A stretch of 6,987 nt of DNA from a bacterium (GTDB lineage Bacteria > Bacteroidota > Bacteroidia > Bacteroidales > Muribaculaceae), in assembly GCA_004563195.1 (NCBI GenBank), contig SFTJ01000089.1:1-6987 (forward strand), written 5' to 3'. The notes under the pieces were generated by a model. That model made no database searches, was not told where the DNA came from, and worked only from the letters and a program-made list of their open reading frames with translations. Below are positions 1 to 5,911 of this stretch, one piece after another. Made by a program: the position numbers and the translations under genes. The first letter of the stretch is position 1, and every line of letters begins with the position of its first letter.

Positions 1-87
1 GGATACGAATTTGATGAGAATGATGTGCATGATGTGAAGTTATTGTGTGAGACATTTCATATCGAAATTCCAAATGAGTATAGATAA
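1..87 (+). CDS. 3' end of a host gene, product unknown (partial)
   Basis: Frame 1 is open from the window edge to a TAA at 85-87 and encodes the last 28 residues of a protein, ending IEIPNEYR. The piece is acidic (EFDENDVHDV near its start), and I do not recognise a family. It lies just outside the left attachment repeat, with only three bases between stop and repeat, so it belongs to the chromosome or to whatever the element inserted into. Its natural terminator is probably the hairpin now at 6877-6910 on the far side of the element. It is called coding because the frame is open to the edge and its end fits the att and terminator arrangement, but 28 residues are weak evidence. Confidence 0.5.
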   Translation, partial: GYEFDENDVHDVKLLCETFHIEIPNEYR

Positions 88-90
88 CTA

Positions 91-103
91 CAAATTCCAG
101 TTT
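91..103 (+). repeat. attL: left 13-bp attachment repeat
   Basis: CAAATTCCAGTTT here is repeated exactly, in the same orientation, at 6839-6851. The flanking bases differ on both sides (A before and AT after here; T before and GT after at the right copy), so the identity is exactly 13 bp. It lies just outside an integrase gene at one end and outside the last element gene at the other, as expected for the core duplicated by a tyrosine recombinase. A chance repeat is possible, but the position makes that unlikely. Confidence 0.8.
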
Positions 104-175
104 ATCTAACCAACTCTCTGAAAACCCTTGATTTTACTGGATTTTTCAGCAGTTTCATACTCGTATTTAATGTAT

Positions 176-215
176 TTTCCCTTGCTTTTGCCCTTATGAG
201 CGAAAACAAGGGAAA
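176..215. terminator. Hairpin at the left end, probable terminator or protein site
   Basis: TTTCCCTTG at 176-184 pairs with CAAGGGAAA at 207-215, and the inner bases pair in part (TTTTGC with GCGAAAA). On the + strand the hairpin is followed by a T-rich run (GTTTTGTTTTT), so it could stop host transcription from running antisense into the integrase gene. On the - strand, where the integrase is read, there is no clear T tract. It contains the 19-bp end repeat, so it may instead be, or also be, a recombinase arm site. Confidence 0.5.
179..197 (+). repeat. 19-bp end repeat, left copy
   Basis: CCCTTGCTTTTGCCCTTAT is identical to 6673-6691 in the same orientation. This copy is about 75 bp inside attL and the other about 150 bp inside attR. 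Exact repeats of this length near both ends are best explained as binding sites for the integrase N-terminal domain (compare the DR2 sites of Tn916). This is an inference. Confidence 0.6.
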
Positions 216-224
216 GTTTTGTTT

Positions 225-1520
225 TTAGCCGCCGACTACCTTGTCAAGCAGTCTTGCGGAAGTACGCTTCGCTTCCCTTGTAGCGTGAGCATACACGTTC
301 ATTGTGGTACTGACATCGGCGTGTCCTAAAAGCTCCTGCACATCCTTCGGTGCTGCTCCGTTGGAGAGCAGATTACTTGTGAATGTGTGTCGGAGTTGGT
401 GGAAATGAAAGCCATCCAAACCCTCTACTTTTTGCTTCGCCCTTTTGCACATATTCCCAACCGTACTTGGAGATTCATATGCTCCATCCGGTCTAAGACA
501 TACAAAGGATATTTCCTTGTAGCCTTCGGGAACTTCTTCCGTTCTCGGTAAGCTGTAAACCTCATAATAGGTGCGGTCTTTTTCTTTGACCTCGCAATAA
601 TAATTGAGGCTGTATAGCTCGCCATATTTGAAGCGGTTTTTGTGCTGTTCGGCTTTTGTAGTTCGCAGAATTGCCGCTAACGTGTCGCAGAAGTCCACTG
701 TGCGGATCTTCTTGCGCTTGGTAGCTCCTATTTCGGTTTTGTGCCTTGTCCCGTTGTATCGCATACTGCGTCGTACAGTAAGATACTGCTTTTCAAGATT
801 TATGTCCTGCCAAGTCAAGCCGCAAACCTCGCCAATGCGAAGTCCTGTGTAGTAAGCGATCTGTATGGGGAGCAGTGCAGGGTTATCCTTTGCTTTCAGA
901 AAATCCTCAAGCCTTAGATACTGTTCGTGAGTAAGCGTTGGTGTGGAAGTTGTTTCGCCGTCTTCATCCGAAAACAGTTCGTATTTTTCCTTTTTTCCTC
1001 GCCATACAACATACTGCATCGGGTTAAAGGATATTAACCTTTTCGGGAATACCGCAAAGCGGAACGCTCCTTGCAGAACGGCGGAGAACAATCGCAAGTA
1101 ACCCTTGCTGAGTGCCTTTGCTGTTGTGCCGTCTGGATTTGTCCCGCCGAAGCTGAGAAAATCCATAAACGCCTGCAAATGGTCGGCGGTCACACTTTTC
1201 AGTTTTCTGTTGCCAATGGGGTACTGCTTGATACGATTGACCGTACCTTGATACGCCATAACCGTTCCGTTGCTCAGATTGCTCGGTTTCAGTTCTTCTT
1301 CCACCCACATATCGAGCAACATTCCCACCGTTGCGTTTTCGGATTTTGCTACGAATTTCTTTTGCTCGTAATCTTCCATTGCCTTGCGGAGCAGGGCTTC
1401 CGTTTCGCTCTTGCTTTCCGTCCCCGCAAACTCTCGCTGTACCTGCTTACCGCTTTCGTCTTCGATATAGAAGCGGTAGTACCACTTTTTGCCTTTCTTT
1501 CTTACAGAACCTTTTGCCAT
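225..1520 (-). CDS. int: Tyrosine-type integrase (Tn916 Int-like)
   Basis: This 431-aa site-specific recombinase would integrate and excise the element. Residues 1-56 form the basic N-terminal arm-binding domain (KKWYYRFYIEDESGK). About 60-125 is the SAM-like core-binding domain. The catalytic domain follows with R228 (TGLRIGE), probable K268, H374-x-x-R377 (HQLRHT), H400 (LGH) and the nucleophile Y410 (NVYAH), so the full set is present and the enzyme looks active. Between the catalytic lysine and the HxxR box there is an extra segment at about 285-355, which makes it slightly longer than Tn916 Int. The start is supported by AGAAAGGAG 11 bases upstream. It is read outward toward attL, with its stop 122 bp inside the repeat, the usual position for an integrase next to its own attachment site. 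It lies downstream of the repressor gene on the same strand and may share its transcript. Confidence 0.95.
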   Translation of the reverse strand: MAKGSVRKKGKKWYYRFYIEDESGKQVQREFAGTESKSETEALLRKAMEDYEQKKFVAKSENATVGMLLDMWVEEELKPSNLSNGTVMAYQGTVNRIKQYPIGNRKLKSVTADHLQAFMDFLSFGGTNPDGTTAKALSKGYLRLFSAVLQGAFRFAVFPKRLISFNPMQYVVWRGKKEKYELFSDEDGETTSTPTLTHEQYLRLEDFLKAKDNPALLPIQIAYYTGLRIGEVCGLTWQDINLEKQYLTVRRSMRYNGTRHKTEIGATKRKKIRTVDFCDTLAAILRTTKAEQHKNRFKYGELYSLNYYCEVKEKDRTYYEVYSLPRTEEVPEGYKEISFVCLRPDGAYESPSTVGNMCKRAKQKVEGLDGFHFHQLRHTFTSNLLSNGAAPKDVQELLGHADVSTTMNVYAHATREAKRTSARLLDKVVGG

Positions 1521-1629
1521 AGATAAAATTTCTCCTTTCTATCCGTGGCAATCGGGACTGTGACATATGGTGTGCGTAAAGTAAATAGTGTCACTTCTGC
1601 CGATTGGTTTCAATCGGCATTTTTAATTG
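1521..1629 (-). promoter_or_regulatory. Integrase leader with mutually exclusive hairpins
   Basis: In this gap between the repressor stop and the integrase start, the - strand RNA can form CCGATTG (1617-1611) / CAATCGG (1606-1600) with a four-base loop. The same CAATCGG can instead pair with a second CCGATTG (1555-1549), strengthened by an inner GTGACA (1594-1589) / TGTCAC (1565-1560) stem. The two folds cannot coexist. On the + strand the first hairpin is followed by ATTTTT, so it may terminate transcription in that direction. I see no convincing promoter for the integrase here. The regulatory role is inferred. Confidence 0.45.
1545..1576 (+). repeat. Inverted copy of the tnpV leader, int side
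   Basis: GTGGCAATCGGGA at 1545-1557 is followed by CTGTGACATATGGTGTGCG. On the opposite strand upstream of tnpV (6640 down to 6610) the same 13 bases are followed by AACTGTGATGTATGTGCG. The resemblance covers about 30 bp with small gaps, and the two copies are inverted relative to each other. In RNA terms the int leader and the tnpV leader are largely complementary. Confidence 0.6.
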
Positions 1630-2295
1630 TCAAGGTGCCACGGAATTATTCTTTTCGGATAGCCTTTTTTCAGCTTCCGTCACTATCCCGAAGAGATCGC
1701 CCATCTTTACAGCGGTACGACCTTCATCGTAGATATGTAAAATCCCGTCAAGAAATCGTTTCATATCTTCGATAGGTAATTCCATTTCATTACGATATAC
1801 CTTTTCGGTAATCGTTCCCGACTCAATAGCATACCGCATAAGCGACTGCTTCAAGCCTTCATCGTTTGCCACACGGTCAATCTCTGCCATAGCATCGGAA
1901 AAGTGGTGACAGAACACGGAGTACAAATCAATTATCTTTCCGAGAAATGTAGTGAGCATCTGTTGGTGCGGCTCGCCCTTTACGGTAGAGGACACCGTAT
2001 CAAGATATTTCTTGATGTGCTGCTCAATGTCCTTTTGACAAAGCGTGTAGCTATCGTATTCCTTATCATCGGAAAGACCCGTCAGCCATTCGGGAGTGGT
2101 AAGAAGTGCCTCGGCAAGACCGTTGATAATCATTGTTCGCTTCGGGTCAACGCCGTCTGCTTCATATCTTTGAATGGTGGACTTGTTCACGCCGATACGC
2201 TTGCCAAGTTCCGGCATAGATAGTTTCAGTTCTATTCTACGCTCTTTAATGCGTTCCCCGACTTGTTTTGGGGTAAACATTGTTTCTTCTTTCAA
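1630..2295 (-). CDS. XRE-family repressor of the element
   Basis: This 221-aa protein has a Cro/C1-type helix-turn-helix in residues 10-65 (VGERIKERRIELKLSMPELG, then NKSTIQRYEADGVDPKR). The rest is helical and polar and carries no recognisable S24 peptidase Ser-Lys dyad, so relief by LexA-like self-cleavage is not evident. The start is a TTG at 2295: AGGAGG lies 8 bases before it, while the upstream in-frame ATG at 2331 overlaps the promoter. It is transcribed divergently from the excisionase gene, the usual layout of a repressor that controls both its own promoter and the excision and mobilization genes. The integrase lies 109 bp downstream on the same strand. The DNA-binding role is clear; the targets are inferred from position and nearby repeats. 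Confidence 0.85.
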   Translation of the reverse strand: MKEETMFTPKQVGERIKERRIELKLSMPELGKRIGVNKSTIQRYEADGVDPKRTMIINGLAEALLTTPEWLTGLSDDKEYDSYTLCQKDIEQHIKKYLDTVSSTVKGEPHQQMLTTFLGKIIDLYSVFCHHFSDAMAEIDRVANDEGLKQSLMRYAIESGTITEKVYRNEMELPIEDMKRFLDGILHIYDEGRTAVKMGDLFGIVTEAEKRLSEKNNSVAP

Positions 2296-2319
2296 GGTAT
2301 TCACCTCCTGTTTGAGTAT

Positions 2320-2348
2320 AGTATAGCACAAACAAACTCAATTTGCAA
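2320..2348 (-). promoter_or_regulatory. Promoter of the repressor gene
   Basis: On the - strand, TTGCAA (2348-2343) is separated by 17 bases from TATACT (2325-2320), which places the start of transcription just before the AGGAGG and TTG of the repressor. The -35 box lies inside TTTGCAACC (2342-2350), one of the repeats proposed as operators, so the repressor could control itself. Confidence 0.7.
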
Positions 2349-2398
2349 CCATTATTTGCAAAAAATATTGAAAATAATTCTTAAAAGGTTGCAAAATG
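2342..2398. promoter_or_regulatory. Candidate operators of the XRE repressor
   Basis: GGTTGCAAA occurs inverted at 2350-2342 (- strand) and 2387-2395 (+ strand). A symmetric TTTGCAAA lies between them at 2355-2362. One outer site covers the -35 box of the repressor promoter and the other ends three bases before the -35 box of the excisionase promoter. The + strand site extends to GGTTGCAAAATG, which recurs at 2904-2915. Repressor binding is inferred. Confidence 0.5.
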
Positions 2399-2400
2399 GG

Positions 2401-2429
2401 TTGACAAGTGATAGCAAAATAAGTATAAT
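2401..2429 (+). promoter_or_regulatory. Consensus sigma-A promoter for the excisionase gene
   Basis: TTGACA at 2401-2406, a 17-base spacer, and TATAAT at 2424-2429: all twelve bases match the housekeeping consensus. Transcription would start near 2436 and run into the excisionase-like gene and probably on through oriT into the relaxase. Such a strong promoter implies that tight repression is needed. Confidence 0.85.
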
Positions 2430-2478
2430 GATAATACCAAAGTTGCATTTTGAGTATTTAGGAAAGGAGAACAACACT

Positions 2479-2694
2479 ATGAACGCAATCAAAATGGGAA
2501 TGACAATCGAAGAAGCGGCAGAAACCAGCGGCATCGGCAGGAACACAATGCGAAAGTTGGTGGACTGGGGCAAGCTGCCTGTTCTGAAGGTCGGGCGTAA
2601 GACCATTATCCGCAGGGATACCTTAGAGCGTTTTATGACCGTCAATCAAGGCAGAAACCTACTGTGTCAGGATGATGTCCGTAAGGTAGAGTAA
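2479..2694 (+). CDS. Excisionase-family small DNA-binding protein (Xis-like)
   Basis: This 71-aa protein has one MerR/excisionase-type winged helix-turn-helix at residues 8-53: TIEEAAETSGIGRNTMRKLV, then WGKLPVLKVGRKTIIRRDTLERF. Length and architecture match Tn916 Xis and the HTH_17 excisionase family. These proteins bend the element ends and push the integrase toward excision. The reading frame is open further upstream, but the ATG at 2479 is preceded by GGAAAGGAG at 9 bases spacing and sits behind the consensus promoter, while the upstream frame crosses that promoter and codes no domain. It is divergent from the repressor and lies 257 bp upstream of the relaxase. It could be a transcriptional regulator rather than a true excisionase; position in an integrase element favours excisionase. 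Confidence 0.8.
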   Translation: MNAIKMGMTIEEAAETSGIGRNTMRKLVDWGKLPVLKVGRKTIIRRDTLERFMTVNQGRNLLCQDDVRKVE

Positions 2695-2723
2695 ACCGTT
2701 CTCAAAGCCCTCGGCGTTTGAGA

Positions 2724-2784
2724 GCGAAATACACCCCTCGCACAAATCTACGATTTGTTCAAGAGGTATTTCGCCCTTGCAGGG
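2724..2784 (+). promoter_or_regulatory. oriT core: hairpin and candidate nic site
   Basis: A 9-bp perfect inverted repeat (2724-2732 with 2766-2774) encloses a 7-bp one (2742-2748 with 2752-2758). Its 3' arm ends in GTATTTCG, followed by CCCTTGCAGGG. In the MOBQ relaxase group (RSF1010, pSK41-type) nicking occurs in TAAxTGCG/CCCT directly 3' of an inverted repeat, the same arrangement. The match is in CG/CCCTT and its placement; the TAAxTG part is only partly kept. The exact nick is inferred. Confidence 0.6.
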
Positions 2785-2889
2785 AGCCTGTATCACAGCT
2801 TGTCGGCATACACCGCCGCTATGATACAGAGAAAATTGCTACCGCAATTTTCATTGGCTGTCCCGTCAGCACTCGCCGCCGAAACAGCC

Positions 2890-2915
2890 GCAACCGACAA
2901 GTCGGTTGCAAAATG
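2890..2915 (+). promoter_or_regulatory. Hairpin with a second copy of the repressor-site motif
   Basis: GCAACCGAC / GTCGGTTGC (2890-2898 and 2901-2909) is a perfect 9-bp inverted repeat. Its right half begins GGTTGCAAAATG (2904-2915), identical over 12 bases to 2387-2398 in the control region. It lies 36 bp upstream of the relaxase start. Control of mobilization by the XRE repressor or the relaxase is inferred. Confidence 0.45.
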
Positions 2916-2951
2916 AGAACGCACCTTTACAACACAGAACGGAGATAATTT

Positions 2952-4373
2952 ATGACACGCCACAGCTTTATTCAGATGTCAAAGCTGTCCAATGTCAAGG
3001 GAAGAATATCGTATATTACAAGCCACGCAAGACAGGAAAACCTCTATGCCACCTACCGCACCGCAGACAATCCCTTTTGGAGCAATCTTGCAAAAGAGTG
3101 TCAAAAGGAGTTTAAGCGAAGCGGAGTAGACGGAAAGTGTATCGAAGCAAGGGAGTTGATTATCGCCCTGCCCGAAGTTTACACCACCTATGAGCCGCAA
3201 CAGGTACTTGAAGATTTCACAGAGGAATTTCGCAGACGGTACGATGTGGAATGTGTATCGGCTCTCCACCACAACAAGAGAAAGACCAATTACCACATCC
3301 ACCTCATATTCAGCGAACGGCGGTTGCTTGCCGAGCCGGATATAAAGATCGCCACCCGAAGCGTATTCTATGATGAAACAGGCAAGCGGGTACGCACCAA
3401 GAAAGAGATCTCCGACGAAAGCGGCAAAGTCCGTGAGGACTGTACCGTTATCCCCAAAGGCGGCATATATGAACAGCACCTTTTCACCGTAAAAGATGAC
3501 CGCTTCAAAAGCGACCCTTTTCTTCGGGAAGTAAAGGAAGTTTATACCGCCCTTATCAATCGGCATATCTCCGATCCCGAACAGCACCTAAAGGTGTTCA
3601 ACCCCGACAGTATCTATCTGCCGACCAAGAAGATCGGCAAGAACAATCCCAAAGCCGCAGAAATTGAAGCCGACAATGCCGCAAGGCAGGAATGGAACAG
3701 AACGGCGGATATGGCTCTTATATCGGGAATTGAAGAAAAAAAGATACTGGAAATCAAGAAAGAGGAAATCCATCAAAAAGCAAGTCAGTTCATTAAAGCA
3801 AATGGATGGCTGCCCAACCTATTCCGCAGTATCGTGAGCAAGGCAAAGGAATTTTTGCAGAACTTGATAAGGCAGACGGCATTACCGCCCAAGCCGGTAC
3901 TCAATATGGATATGGCAGAGTTCCGCACAATGCAAAAGCTGATGATACGGGTACAGGACAGGGCAAAGGAAATTCGCAGCTTACAGGATGAAGTACCCAA
4001 GTTAAAGGCACAGCTTGCCGAAATAAAGGGCATATTCAAGAGCAAGGAGCGAAAGGCGTTAGAAACAAAAATACAGCAGATGGAAACCAAAATCTCTGCT
4101 ATGCTGGAAGCATTACCCGATATTCTGAAAAGCGACGGTTATCCTGATGTGCAGGCATTTATGGCAACCTACCGCAAGTCAGAAATCGTAGTTGAAAACT
4201 ACAACCGAGAGCTTGCCGAGTGGGAACGCAAGGCAAAAGAAAGCCGCAGACCCGCCGAAAAAGAACGGTATGCACCGCCCGAAAGAGAAAGTGTCCGTGA
4301 CCAGCTCAGACGGTTACAGGCAGAGGGCAGACAGAACAAAACCAAGCACCGATCCCACGACAGAGAAAGATAG
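2952..4373 (+). CDS. mobL: MobA/MobL-family relaxase (MOBQ type)
   Basis: This 473-aa relaxase would nick the element at oriT and carry the strand into a recipient through another element's type IV secretion system. The N-terminal domain (about 1-230) has the family pattern: KLSNVKGRISYITSHARQEN with candidate nucleophile Y21, AREL at 66-69, and the metal-binding histidines H106/H107 and H115-x-H117 (ALHHNKRKTNYHIHLIF). The C-terminal half (about 255-473) is highly charged and helical with probable coiled coil around 325-390 and a basic, Arg-rich tail, and resembles no helicase or primase. The start has GGAG 7 bases upstream. It lies directly downstream of the oriT hairpins and is probably cotranscribed with the excisionase-like gene. 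No MobC-like accessory or coupling protein is visible, so it depends on helper functions. The large antisense open frames across it are shadows. Confidence 0.9.
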   Translation: MTRHSFIQMSKLSNVKGRISYITSHARQENLYATYRTADNPFWSNLAKECQKEFKRSGVDGKCIEARELIIALPEVYTTYEPQQVLEDFTEEFRRRYDVECVSALHHNKRKTNYHIHLIFSERRLLAEPDIKIATRSVFYDETGKRVRTKKEISDESGKVREDCTVIPKGGIYEQHLFTVKDDRFKSDPFLREVKEVYTALINRHISDPEQHLKVFNPDSIYLPTKKIGKNNPKAAEIEADNAARQEWNRTADMALISGIEEKKILEIKKEEIHQKASQFIKANGWLPNLFRSIVSKAKEFLQNLIRQTALPPKPVLNMDMAEFRTMQKLMIRVQDRAKEIRSLQDEVPKLKAQLAEIKGIFKSKERKALETKIQQMETKISAMLEALPDILKSDGYPDVQAFMATYRKSEIVVENYNRELAEWERKAKESRRPAEKERYAPPERESVRDQLRRLQAEGRQNKTKHRSHDRER

Positions 4374-4433
4374 CTTTAACACCGAAAACAACACCGCAGG
4401 GCAGTTGCCCTGCCTTGCGGGATTACATATTAC

Positions 4434-4459
4434 GGGCGGCAAAGAGATAGCCGCCCTTT
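4434..4459 (+). terminator. Probable terminator after the relaxase gene
   Basis: GGGCGGC (4434-4440) pairs with GCCGCCC (4450-4456) around a nine-base loop, followed by only TTTC, so it is a GC-rich stem with a short T tract. A second hairpin GCAGGGCA/TGCCCTGC (4396-4413) precedes it. Together they probably separate the mobilization transcript from the cargo promoter 30 bp further on. Confidence 0.5.
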
Positions 4460-4488
4460 CAAATTATATGAAAATTTTAGCGAGCCTA

Positions 4489-4517
4489 TTGACAATTATA
4501 CTCTATATGCGTATAAT
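4489..4517 (+). promoter_or_regulatory. Consensus promoter of the sdpRI-like operon
   Basis: TTGACA (4489-4494), a 17-base spacer and TATAAT (4512-4517) match the sigma-A consensus in all twelve positions. The predicted start of transcription falls in the palindrome at 4522-4544, so a bound repressor would block the promoter. Confidence 0.85.
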
Positions 4518-4521
4518 ATAA

Positions 4522-4544
4522 TTAACAATTAGGTTAATTGTTAA
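4522..4544. promoter_or_regulatory. Palindromic operator for the SdpR-like repressor
   Basis: TTAACAATTA (4522-4531) and TAATTGTTAA (4535-4544) form a perfect 10-bp inverted repeat with a 3-base centre. It sits between the -10 box and AGGAGG. ArsR-family dimers bind such dyads, so autorepression is likely, though not shown by the sequence itself. Confidence 0.7.
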
Positions 4545-4557
4545 AGGAGGCTGAACA

Positions 4558-4833
4558 ATGGGATTACAACAGACACTAAAAGCACTTGCCGATCCCATTC
4601 GTCGAGAAATACTCAATATGCTGAAAAAGGGGCGAATGTCGGCGGGTGAAATTACAGATCATTTCTCGGTAACAGCACCTTCGATTTCAAGACATTTATC
4701 GGTGTTGAAGGATGCTGACTTAATCAGAGATACCAGAGAAGGTAAATTCATTTTCTATGAGATCAACACCTCTGTTTTAGAGGAAACTATGCTTTGGATT
4801 GCAGATTTGAAAGGAGACAATGACAATGCTTAA
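4558..4833 (+). CDS. sdpR: ArsR-family autorepressor, SdpR-like
   Basis: This 91-aa winged-helix repressor carries the family opening LKALADPIRREILNML (7-22). The helix-turn-helix follows at about 28-54, with recognition helix around SISRHLSVLKDADLI, and the beta-wing at 58-70 (TREGKFIFYEI). It contains no cysteine, so it lacks the thiolate metal sites of ArsR/SmtB sensors and fits the SdpR subgroup. AGGAGG lies 7 bases before the ATG. It overlaps the next gene by 8 bp, so the two are translationally coupled. In Bacillus subtilis SdpR represses sdpRI until SdpI, engaged by the SdpC toxin, captures it at the membrane. The same logic is inferred here from operon order and family. The upstream palindrome is its probable binding site. 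Confidence 0.88.
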   Translation: MGLQQTLKALADPIRREILNMLKKGRMSAGEITDHFSVTAPSISRHLSVLKDADLIRDTREGKFIFYEINTSVLEETMLWIADLKGDNDNA

Positions 4834-5911
4834 AAAGAACAAATTTAAGGTCATAATATCGTCAATTATTATTTTACTTCCGATTTTATACGGGATCATT
4901 ATGTGGAATGATTTGCCCGACATTATAACAACTCATTGGGGAGCTGACGGCAATGCGGACGGATTAAGCGGAAAGGTCCTTGCTGTCTTTGGTACACCTA
5001 TCATACTTTTGATTTTCCATTTTGTTTGTTTGCTTTTTACTTCATTGGATAAAAGGCAAAAAGATCAAAATCAAAAAGCATTGGGAATGGTTTTTTGGAT
5101 TCTTCCGATTATATCCCTTTTCACAAACGGAATAATGTATCGTGCAGCTTTTGGAAAAGAATTTGATTTAGCATTTTTTTTGCCGGCACTGCTCGGAGTA
5201 ATGTTCATCTTTATAGGCAATTACTTACCCAAAGTTAAGCAAAACAGAACGCTGGGTATCAAGATTTCTTGGGCGTTGAATAACGAGGAGAATTGGAATA
5301 AAACACATAGATTTGGCGGTAAGGTTTGGGTGGTTGGAGGACTTATTTTATTGCTCTCCATTTTTCTTCCTCTAAAAGCGATGGTATCGGTTGTGGTATG
5401 TGTGATTGCTGCTTTGGCAATTATTCCTATCGTTTACTCTTATTCCATTTACAAACAGCATCAAAAGGCAGGAATTGTATATGCTGAAGCGCCCAAAAGC
5501 GGTGCAGAAAAAATTGCGCTCAGAATAACCGCAGTTATAGTACCCATCATTTTATTAGGTGTTGCCCTTTTGATGTTTACCGGCAACATTGAGGTAAAGT
5601 GTGAAGATACAGCATTAACGATCAATGCAACCTATTGGACAGATGTAGAAATCAATTATTCAGAAATTGAGACTGTTGAATACCGTAAGGATTTAGATGT
5701 AGGTGTTCGCACCAGTGGCTTCGGATCGCCAAGACTATCTATGGGCATTTTCCAGAATGATGAATTCGGCTCATATACCTTGTATTCCTATACAGGTGCA
5801 AAAGAGCATATTGTTTTGACTTCCGACGGGAAAACCCTTGTCATCGGAATGAGCGATACTAAAGAAACACAGGCAATATATGAAGCAATGATAGAAAAAG
5901 TTGGTAAGTAA
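4826..5911 (+). CDS. sdpI: SdpI-family membrane immunity protein with C-terminal beta-rich domain
   Basis: This 361-aa integral membrane protein would protect against SDP-like toxic peptides and signal to the SdpR-like repressor. Residues 1-70 match DUF1648: a first membrane helix (9-27), then LPDIITTHWGADGNADGL, then a second helix (50-71). Further helices lie near 87-106, 115-134, 165-183, 185-205 and 231-251. The SdpI signature LGIKISWALNNEENWNKTHR is at 143-162. From about 252 to the end there is a soluble beta-rich domain resembling a bacterial PH domain, absent from the 207-aa B. subtilis SdpI. The ATG at 4826 is preferred over 4820 because AAGGAG sits 9 bases before it and only 3 before the other. 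The gene is clearly more AT-rich than the relaxase gene. The peptide it responds to is unknown, and no SdpABC toxin genes are present. Confidence 0.85.
   Translation: MLKKNKFKVIISSIIILLPILYGIIMWNDLPDIITTHWGADGNADGLSGKVLAVFGTPIILLIFHFVCLLFTSLDKRQKDQNQKALGMVFWILPIISLFTNGIMYRAAFGKEFDLAFFLPALLGVMFIFIGNYLPKVKQNRTLGIKISWALNNEENWNKTHRFGGKVWVVGGLILLLSIFLPLKAMVSVVVCVIAALAIIPIVYSYSIYKQHQKAGIVYAEAPKSGAEKIALRITAVIVPIILLGVALLMFTGNIEVKCEDTALTINATYWTDVEINYSEIETVEYRKDLDVGVRTSGFGSPRLSMGIFQNDEFGSYTLYSYTGAKEHIVLTSDGKTLVIGMSDTKETQAIYEAMIEKVGK

Larger units (their letters stand above)
104..224. other. Left end region of the element, non-coding
   Basis: I see no gene in this 121-bp stretch between attL and the integrase stop. 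It holds an inverted repeat CTGAAAA (118-124) / TTTTCAG (143-149), a motif around 120-150 that recurs at 5962-5993 and 6755-6786, and the 19-bp repeat at 179-197 shared with the right end. Paired repeats inside both ends are what arm-type integrase binding sites look like in Tn916 and lambda-type systems. That role is inferred here. Confidence 0.55.
2695..2951 (+). other. oriT: Probable origin of transfer region (oriT)
   Basis: No gene is credible in this 257-bp gap. It is crowded with inverted repeats: TCTCAAA/TTTGAGA (2700-2723); GCGAAATAC/GTATTTCGC (2724-2732 and 2766-2774) enclosing ACAAATC/GATTTGT (2742-2758); CTGTATCA/TGATACAG (2788-2795 and 2822-2829); AAAATTGC/GCAATTTT (2832-2851); and GCAACCGAC/GTCGGTTGC (2890-2909). 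Such nested hairpins directly upstream of a relaxase gene are typical of oriT. The sequence after the second arm, TATTTCGCCCTTGC, resembles the MOBQ nic motif TAAGTGCGCCCT, so the nick would fall near 2773/2774 on the + strand. Confidence 0.7.

Noticed and set aside
1071..1526. A 151-codon + strand frame across the integrase gene
   Set aside because: It is antisense to the conserved catalytic parts of the integrase, is rich in Cys, Phe and Arg as shadow frames are, and has no ribosome site.
2718..2948. A 76-codon frame through the inverted repeats before the relaxase
   Set aside because: It has no ribosome site, and its arginine-rich composition comes from the palindromes. The oriT explanation accounts for the region.
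2979..3776. Long open frames on the - strand (202 and 62 codons) across the relaxase gene
   Set aside because: They are antisense to a clear relaxase, lack ribosome sites and recognisable domains, and look like codon-bias shadows.
4192..4521. A 109-codon frame overlapping the relaxase end and running into the cargo promoter
   Set aside because: It overlaps the relaxase tail in another frame and crosses the terminator and promoter. A frameshifted relaxase C-terminus was considered, but the in-frame tail is plausible and has a normal stop.
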